Below are positions 58,108 through 64,000 of a stretch of 64,000 nt of DNA, one piece after another. Source of the stretch: Agapanthus africanus (taxonomy: Eukaryota > Streptophyta > Magnoliopsida > Asparagales > Amaryllidaceae); NCBI GenBank assembly GCA_030015575.1, contig JASDDO010000016.1, positions 105,419,241-105,483,240 of the forward strand, written 5' to 3'. Under the pieces are notes generated by a model, which did no database searches, had not been told where the DNA came from, and saw only the letters and a program-made list of their open reading frames with translations. A program made the position numbers and the translations under genes. The stretch's first letter is position 1; every line of letters starts with the position of its first letter.

Positions 58108-61100
58108 GATTCTGGCACGCCCGGTGGGACCTTTTCCTCTTTCCACTCCACACTTCGTGTGTCGTCTTCGCGAACCAATCGCGGTTTGTTAAATGGTTGC
58201 CTTTGGATTTCAAGTTGCTAAGATTTGGTCTTTTGTCTGGCGCAGAACTTAAGCATCCATGGATTCTAACTGCACCAAATGCGCGAAGCACCACTGCAAC
58301 GGACGCTCCACCTCTCCGAGAGGTGTAACATATGGGCCCCAAGCGGCCTCTTTCCTCGCTCTGCCAGTAGAACAGGTGACCCAGGCCACCACCGGCCTGT
58401 TTTTCGGGACCATGGTCCCACCTACAAGCTTCCCTATGCCAGTACCTGCACCGGAAGTGAACAAAAAGTCGGTCTTCGACCGGCTCACTGCTACCACGAC
58501 CCCTGTCAACGGGTCGCCCGCTACTAAACCGACAGCCTCCGTTTTCACCAGGCTAGGTCAGAACTATAAAGTGGCCGTCCCAAAGAGGGCAACAGCCGCT
58601 GCTTTGGAAGTCGTTAAAGCGGCTTCTCCCATCAGAGAGTCGGTCTTCACAAGATTGACGGCTCCCACTCCTCCCCCAGCTGGTCAAAAGGCATCAGTCT
58701 TCGATAGGCTGACATCGGCAGTTACCCCACACTCAAACAGGGGGAAACAAGAAACCATCTCGATTTCCGAGCTAGTCCCAACGGCTCGTCGTGCATGACG
58801 TCGCCATTGGCGACGAGTAAGGAAAGCAGGGGGCAACTCCCCCTCAGGGCTAACCCCACCTGCTCCAGTGGTGGAGGTCAACGCTGCTGTTCCAACTGGG
58901 AACAACTTTGAATTGCTAAGGAAGGTGAGAAAGAACTCTCCAATTGCTACATTGAAAAGATCTCCTCCGCCTATGGAGAAAGCTCCGGAGACAAAGCAGG
59001 AACAGCCCCCTCAACGGCTGTCGTCAAAAATTTATAAAGTTTGGCGAAGGGTTCAAGACTCCGTGATTGACCCAGACCACTTTCATCGCCAGAAAAAGGC
59101 AAAGGTGGAAAAGGACAAAAACCGCCCCATTAAACAGCAGGGGGCAACAAATGCTAGGATGCCCACTTCAACGGCTCCTTCAACCTCAATGGTCCACAAA
59201 AGAAAAAGGCCAGAGAAAACTCCCGTGGCACTGACAAAGTTTAAAAGCGGTGAACCTAAACGCCCCAAGTCAGGGGGCATAACAGTTCATACGGTTTATA
59301 TGGCTTCTGGAAAGGAAGAAAGTCGTACTTCTACGGGTCACCGACCGCTTACCCGATCAGTGACCAAGGCTCAGGAGCAGCAACAAAAGCTCCAGGAGAT
59401 GATGACTACAATGGCTGCACTCACGGAGCCAAAAGAGAACCCTGAGACGTTCTTAGATGAACGCCAAGAGGAAGAGACCGACGCCGAGTTCCTCCGCCGA
59501 GTACTGGAAAAGAGAGACAAAGAGGCTGCTGAACAAGCAGCCAATATACAGCGTATGGGCCTCCTCTTCCAGGACATGATAGGGATGATGATACAACAAG
59601 ATCCCCCGACTGAAGAACCCCCGATTGTCCTTGGGGATGATAGGGGAGAGACATCAAACCCTCAGCCCGTTCTATCAACGGCTAAAGAGGATACAATCTC
59701 TAAAACTGATCTGGACGAATATATAGCCCAGCAAATAAAGGTTCATCACGCGGCCGAAGCAGCCGGCCACGTCGTAAAAACGGGGCGACCGTATCCAGGC
59801 TGGTATGACCAAATCAAATACCCGCCGGGTTACACAATTCCCAAGTTTCATGTCTACAAAGGGACCGGCAATCCCCATCAACATGTTGCCCAATTCAGGG
59901 CGCTTTGTGGTAACACCGGCGGCGACGACAAGCTTTTGCTTCGCCAGTTTGTTGGAAGCCTATCAGATACGGCGTTCGAATGGTATTCTGAGCTCCCCAA
60001 CGACTCTATTAAAACCTTTGCGGAGATGGAGCTGCTCTTCACCCAACGTTTTGCAAGTGCCAGTGAGCGTACCCCGATGACGGCACTGATTAATGCCAGG
60101 GTAAAACCCGGCGAGACATGGGTTCAGTACGCTATACGGTGGCGTAATCTATGGTCGAAGTGCGAACAGCGCATAGAAGAAGCTCCAGCGGTGGGAATGT
60201 TTGTTGGAACCCTTGATCCACAAGCAACCATCTCGCAGTTCATGATGTTCTTCAAGCCGACTACTTTCCAGGCTTTGATCGACAAACTAGCGCAGATGGA
60301 CCAGATGGGCCATAAACCCCCTCTCCCGAAGCCGGACCTCCGAAACGACAAAGGAAAGGGAAAAGCGATCATTGTCGCTAATGCCCAACAACAACCGAGC
60401 GACTCGAAGCCGGTTGCTCGTCCAAACAATACACGCCCATACGTACCCCTTGAGGACAGGATGAGACGTCCTTACTCCTTCCCCCGTGATAAAACGAGGA
60501 GGCTATTCGAGCTGGCGTTGCGCAACAGACTCATAAGTTTGCCAGATCCAAAACGCCCGTTGCAACCGAACGACGTCAACGAGCCCAACTACTGCCCTTA
60601 CCATCGAGTGCTAGGCCATCCCATCGAGGATTGCTACATTTTCAAGAATTGGCTTGAGAATCAGTACCGTCAGGGCAAATTTGCGCTATCTGACAAATGG
60701 AAGGTGAATCCCCCGCAGCCCCACACCTCTAAGGGGACGAATACTCCGGGGGCAACATGCTCCGTCATTGAAGAAGCTCCTTGGGAGGTTGTATTATCAG
60801 CCAAAACGAGGAGAATGCTAAATGATCTTCAGACCTGTCCAGCGGTCAAGTGGAAGAACCCCTTGGAACCGCAGGTTATTGAGGGGATGTTGAAGCCACG
60901 ACCGACTCCGAAGACCGATGGTGGTAGTTCAAGCGTTCATAGCCAACCGTCAAAATCTTCGAAAAAGAAGAAGAAGAAATCTAAGAAGCCCGTGAAGCCT
61001 GGCGACAAGCGCACAGACTTACAAAAGCAAATCGACGCACTGGATGAATACAACCAAAAGGCGCGGACTCCCATTACGCTCCAAGATTTCCTTGATCACG

Positions 61101-64000
61101 TCTTTCAAAAAGAAGATGAGGGAGAAAGTTCATCAGATGAATCCGAGGAATATGTGGCGAGCTGTCATATGATCTCCCATTCGACCACGAACGATGAAGG
61201 GACTTCTGGTACTAAAACGCTGGGGGCAAATACTGAGTCAAGGGTTCCGGAGTTATCAATCGAAATGATTGACGCGTTTCTTAGTGAAGCTCGATTGAAA
61301 AGTAAAGCTGATCGAAAACGCGAGACGGCTATATTCGAAAGGGCCAAGCGCCAGCGACTTGAGGAAAGAGCTGAGATGATCCCGCTGGAGCAAAATGCCT
61401 CCACCGCTGACAAAAGCCAATTCAAGATAAAATAGAGGTTTGCTAAGGCCATATCAATGGGCATGAAACTACCATCCTCTGAAGGAAAAATTACTGGTGT
61501 GGTAGAAATGTACCCCTCTTATTGCTTATATCATCAGAAGGTCTCGCATCCCACTCAAGAGTGCAAGGCTTTCGATAGATGGTGGCAAGGATACGTCGCT
61601 AATCAACAACGCTTTAAACGGGAAAAGCGTAAGATTCATCGGGAGCAAAGAAACACGACCAAAGAGCTTGAAAGAACTGCCAGCAATTGTCACATGGTTA
61701 ACACTGCCGGGTCACAAGTGCCTACATTTGGGAGCGACTCTGATGAGGAGCTAGAACTTGCCCCTCTCTTTAAAGAGTCTACTTTGGGAAAAGAAGAAGA
61801 ACCGAAGGCTTGTGAAAATATACAGCTACGCAATCGAACATTACCTGAAAAGAACCTCGGACCCTCGAATAGAAGAGAAAGGGAAAGAAAAGGTCTCTGA
61901 AGACATCGTCTTAGATGACCAAGTTGCGGAAGAGTTAACCGCCAAGAACCCGCCAAAGAGGAATAAAGTGGATTACAATGTCTTGGCGCATCTGAGAAAG
62001 CTACCCTCACAACTCAGCATTCTCGATGCCCTATTACTATCAAAAGAGGTGAGGGATTCTTTGATTAAGGCCCTACAAGATCCGGACCAATTCCAAGCTT
62101 TCCTGGCCGAACAAAAGATGAAGGATGAATTGGAAGAGGTGCACACAGCCGACGTTGCTTTCGGCGATGAAGACCTTCTCCTCGGGACGTGCGAACACAA
62201 TCGTCCCCTTTATGTCTCAGGATACTGCCATGACATAAAGATAGGCAAAATCCTGGTCGATAACGGATCATCTGTCAATCTACTTAATGTGCGGGTGTTA
62301 AAAGAAATTTGCATGAGCGTCCAACACCTCGCCCGGGACAAGATCACTATCTCCGGTTTCGACTCCCAATCCTCAAAGACTCTTGGATCTGTGATATTGA
62401 CGCTACGCTTCGGGTTGCTCGTCACAGACATCAAATTCCATGTTATAGACGCCAAGACGTGCTACAATGCTCTGCTCGGCCGACCATGGCTACACGAGTA
62501 CAATATCATCCCTTCTACACAGCATCAGTGCATGAAATATTCTAGGGATGGCCTCGAGTACACAGTGGCGGGAGAGTTGAATCCGTTTTCCGTAAATGAA
62601 GTTCGCAAGTATGAAGATGCCAAATACTTCTTACCGAATTTCGAAGACACGGAAAGGTGTCACAAACCGGAGAACAAAACTAACGCCACCATCCCTGTCT
62701 TCGGCAGTGACACCGAGGAGGAGGATATAATTTATTCAGGTCCATCCTAATCCACCAGGCCAGGACCATCCGTTCCTTCATTGATCTTCGGCAGTGATTC
62801 AGAGGATGAAGTTCATGCTGTATTCCCTGCTCGGCCTTCAATACGGGTTTCCGCTGATGAAGAGCGAAGTCTGCAGATAACCATGGTGCCGCTTGAACAT
62901 TACAAAGAACTGGATTCACTCGACACCAACAGCGTAGAAGAATAGCAGACATTCTATATCCCTCCCAGACGAAAAGGCGAGAAGGCAATCCTATTCTACC
63001 GTTCTGAAGAAAACAAGGTGGAAAAAGAAATTTGGCATGGCGCGGATCCCACGCTCGACAGGCTTCAGCCTATCCGTCTTCCCAGATATTATACCTAAGG
63101 TTTGAAGAAACTGCTGAAACGCCAGGGGATATCCTTCACACAGACCGTTAGAAAGGCCAAATTCTATGACAAGGTCTGGAACGTTCCCGGGACTCAATAC
63201 AAACTGCCTAACGGGAGAATAGAAACAAAAGGGCTTGGGTACATCCGGTCAAAGAAACGGGAGCTAGTAAACAGCTGTTATGTCATGTATGACTTCGATG
63301 AAGAGGCGGACGCTCAATGGGAGGACGCTAATCCTGAACCAGCAAAAGTTCCTGATACAAAACCGCCCAGTCCATCGTCTGAAGACCAGATGAGCAAACT
63401 TATAAGGGATGCGAGTCAAAAAGCCCGAGATGATCACAATCGTGAAATGGCAATCTATGAGAAAGCCAAGACACAGCGCCTCCTTCAACAGGCAGTAAAG
63501 AACGAAGATGCTGCCCCATGTCAACCTGATACAAAAAGGGCTCGACGCGGAGGCAGAAATGAGTCAAAGGGCGGAAAAGGCGCTCAACAACCACAAAGCA
63601 GAGCTAAGAAACCACGTATCCGAGAATCGAGCGTTATTAACTTAGCCCTCAGGAAGAAAATGGGTCGAGCATACTCATTTCCTCGGAACAGAACAAGGAA
63701 GATATTCGATCTCGCTCTAAAACATCAAATGCTTACGTTGCCGGAGTCCAAGCACCCCGAGCACGCAGGCGAGGTGTTCAACCCAAATTATTGCTTTTAC
63801 CATCGAGCAATGGGACACCCTCTTGAAGATTGCTTCACCTTCAAGAATTGGGTTGAAGATCAGTATCAGCTAGGCAAATTCGCGTTTTCTGACAACTGGA
63901 GGGTAGCGTCACCACAGAAGCACGAGCCCGAAGCCGCGAAAGAAAAACCAGTTCCACATTGGGATTGGCAGAAAATTCGCACCTGTCATATGATCACAAT
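58108..64000 (+). mobile_element. Element C: internal region, running off the window
   Basis: The primer site TGGCACGCCCGGTGGGACC (58,113-58,131) is followed by gag and the first part of pol in plus orientation. With its LTR starting at 32,808, element C interrupts the pol of element A (candidate target duplication CTCGC at 32,803-32,807; the other copy is outside the window). It is older and more worn than element B. Confidence 0.85.
58259..64000 (+). pseudogene. Tat-type gag and early pol region of element C
   Basis: It starts with MDSNCTKCAKHHC. In order: four SVF(D/T)RL motifs (about 58,470-58,710), the Gag core (about 59,817-60,310, AFEWYSELP), zinc module 1 (about 60,595), a lysine-rich stretch (about 60,960), zinc module 2 (about 61,521), an aspartic protease with VDNGSSVNLL (about 62,254) and zinc module 3 (about 63,792). 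The reverse transcriptase lies outside. Acidic FGSDSDEE-type motifs recur at about 61,729, 62,698 and 62,788. It appears broken, with about five interruptions in the visible part. Confidence 0.85.

Overview
The window is plant nuclear DNA, very probably from an angiosperm with a repeat-rich genome. The evidence is a Ty1/copia element with a plant initiator-Met tRNA primer site, several Ty3/gypsy elements of the Tat type with two RNase H domains, and the lack of any bacterial gene organisation. I could not identify the species. I see no rRNA or tRNA gene, no CRISPR array and no recognisable housekeeping gene.

Layout. (1) 1-10,698: AT-rich host DNA made of four tandem units of about 2.3-3.3 kb. 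The units carry five copies of an intronless gene for a 75-residue secreted, almost cysteine-free peptide of unknown family. The first (538-765) and last (8954-9181) copies are intact; the three inner ones are broken. (2) 10,674-10,728: a repair-type junction. (3) 10,727-15,195: the 3' end of a plus-strand Tat element (D) with a complete 3.8 kb LTR. (4) 15,196-32,807: the 3' half of a minus-strand Tat element (A), split by a complete young copia element (15,502-25,621, 5-bp target duplication TTAAG). (5) 32,808-64,000: a plus-strand Tat element (C) that starts with its 5' LTR and runs off the window. Its LTR is split by (6) element B, 35,235-57,904: a complete 22.7 kb minus-strand Tat element with two 3.5 kb LTRs differing by only a few substitutions and flanked by GTCCC. 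So A received D, copia and C; C then received B, which is the youngest Tat copy.

How the parts work. The Tat elements encode Gag, aspartic protease, reverse transcriptase, RNase H, a second (plant-type, 'archaeal') RNase H and integrase. Element B also has, at its 3' side, a unit on the opposite strand with its own TATA box, a candidate intron, two related ORFs of about 175 residues and a short coiled-coil ORF.

The most striking part is non-coding. LTRs and 3' regions of all four Tat elements are built largely from short inverted repeats: 13-bp palindromes with a fixed centre and changing arms, paired G-boxes, 27-bp repeats carrying a GGAC-N6-GTCC hairpin, and two blocks of five stem-loops with a shared loop and stems that differ yet stay paired. 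Elements A and B show paired changes in the same stem. I do not know of a description of this architecture and regard it as the best candidate for something new here.
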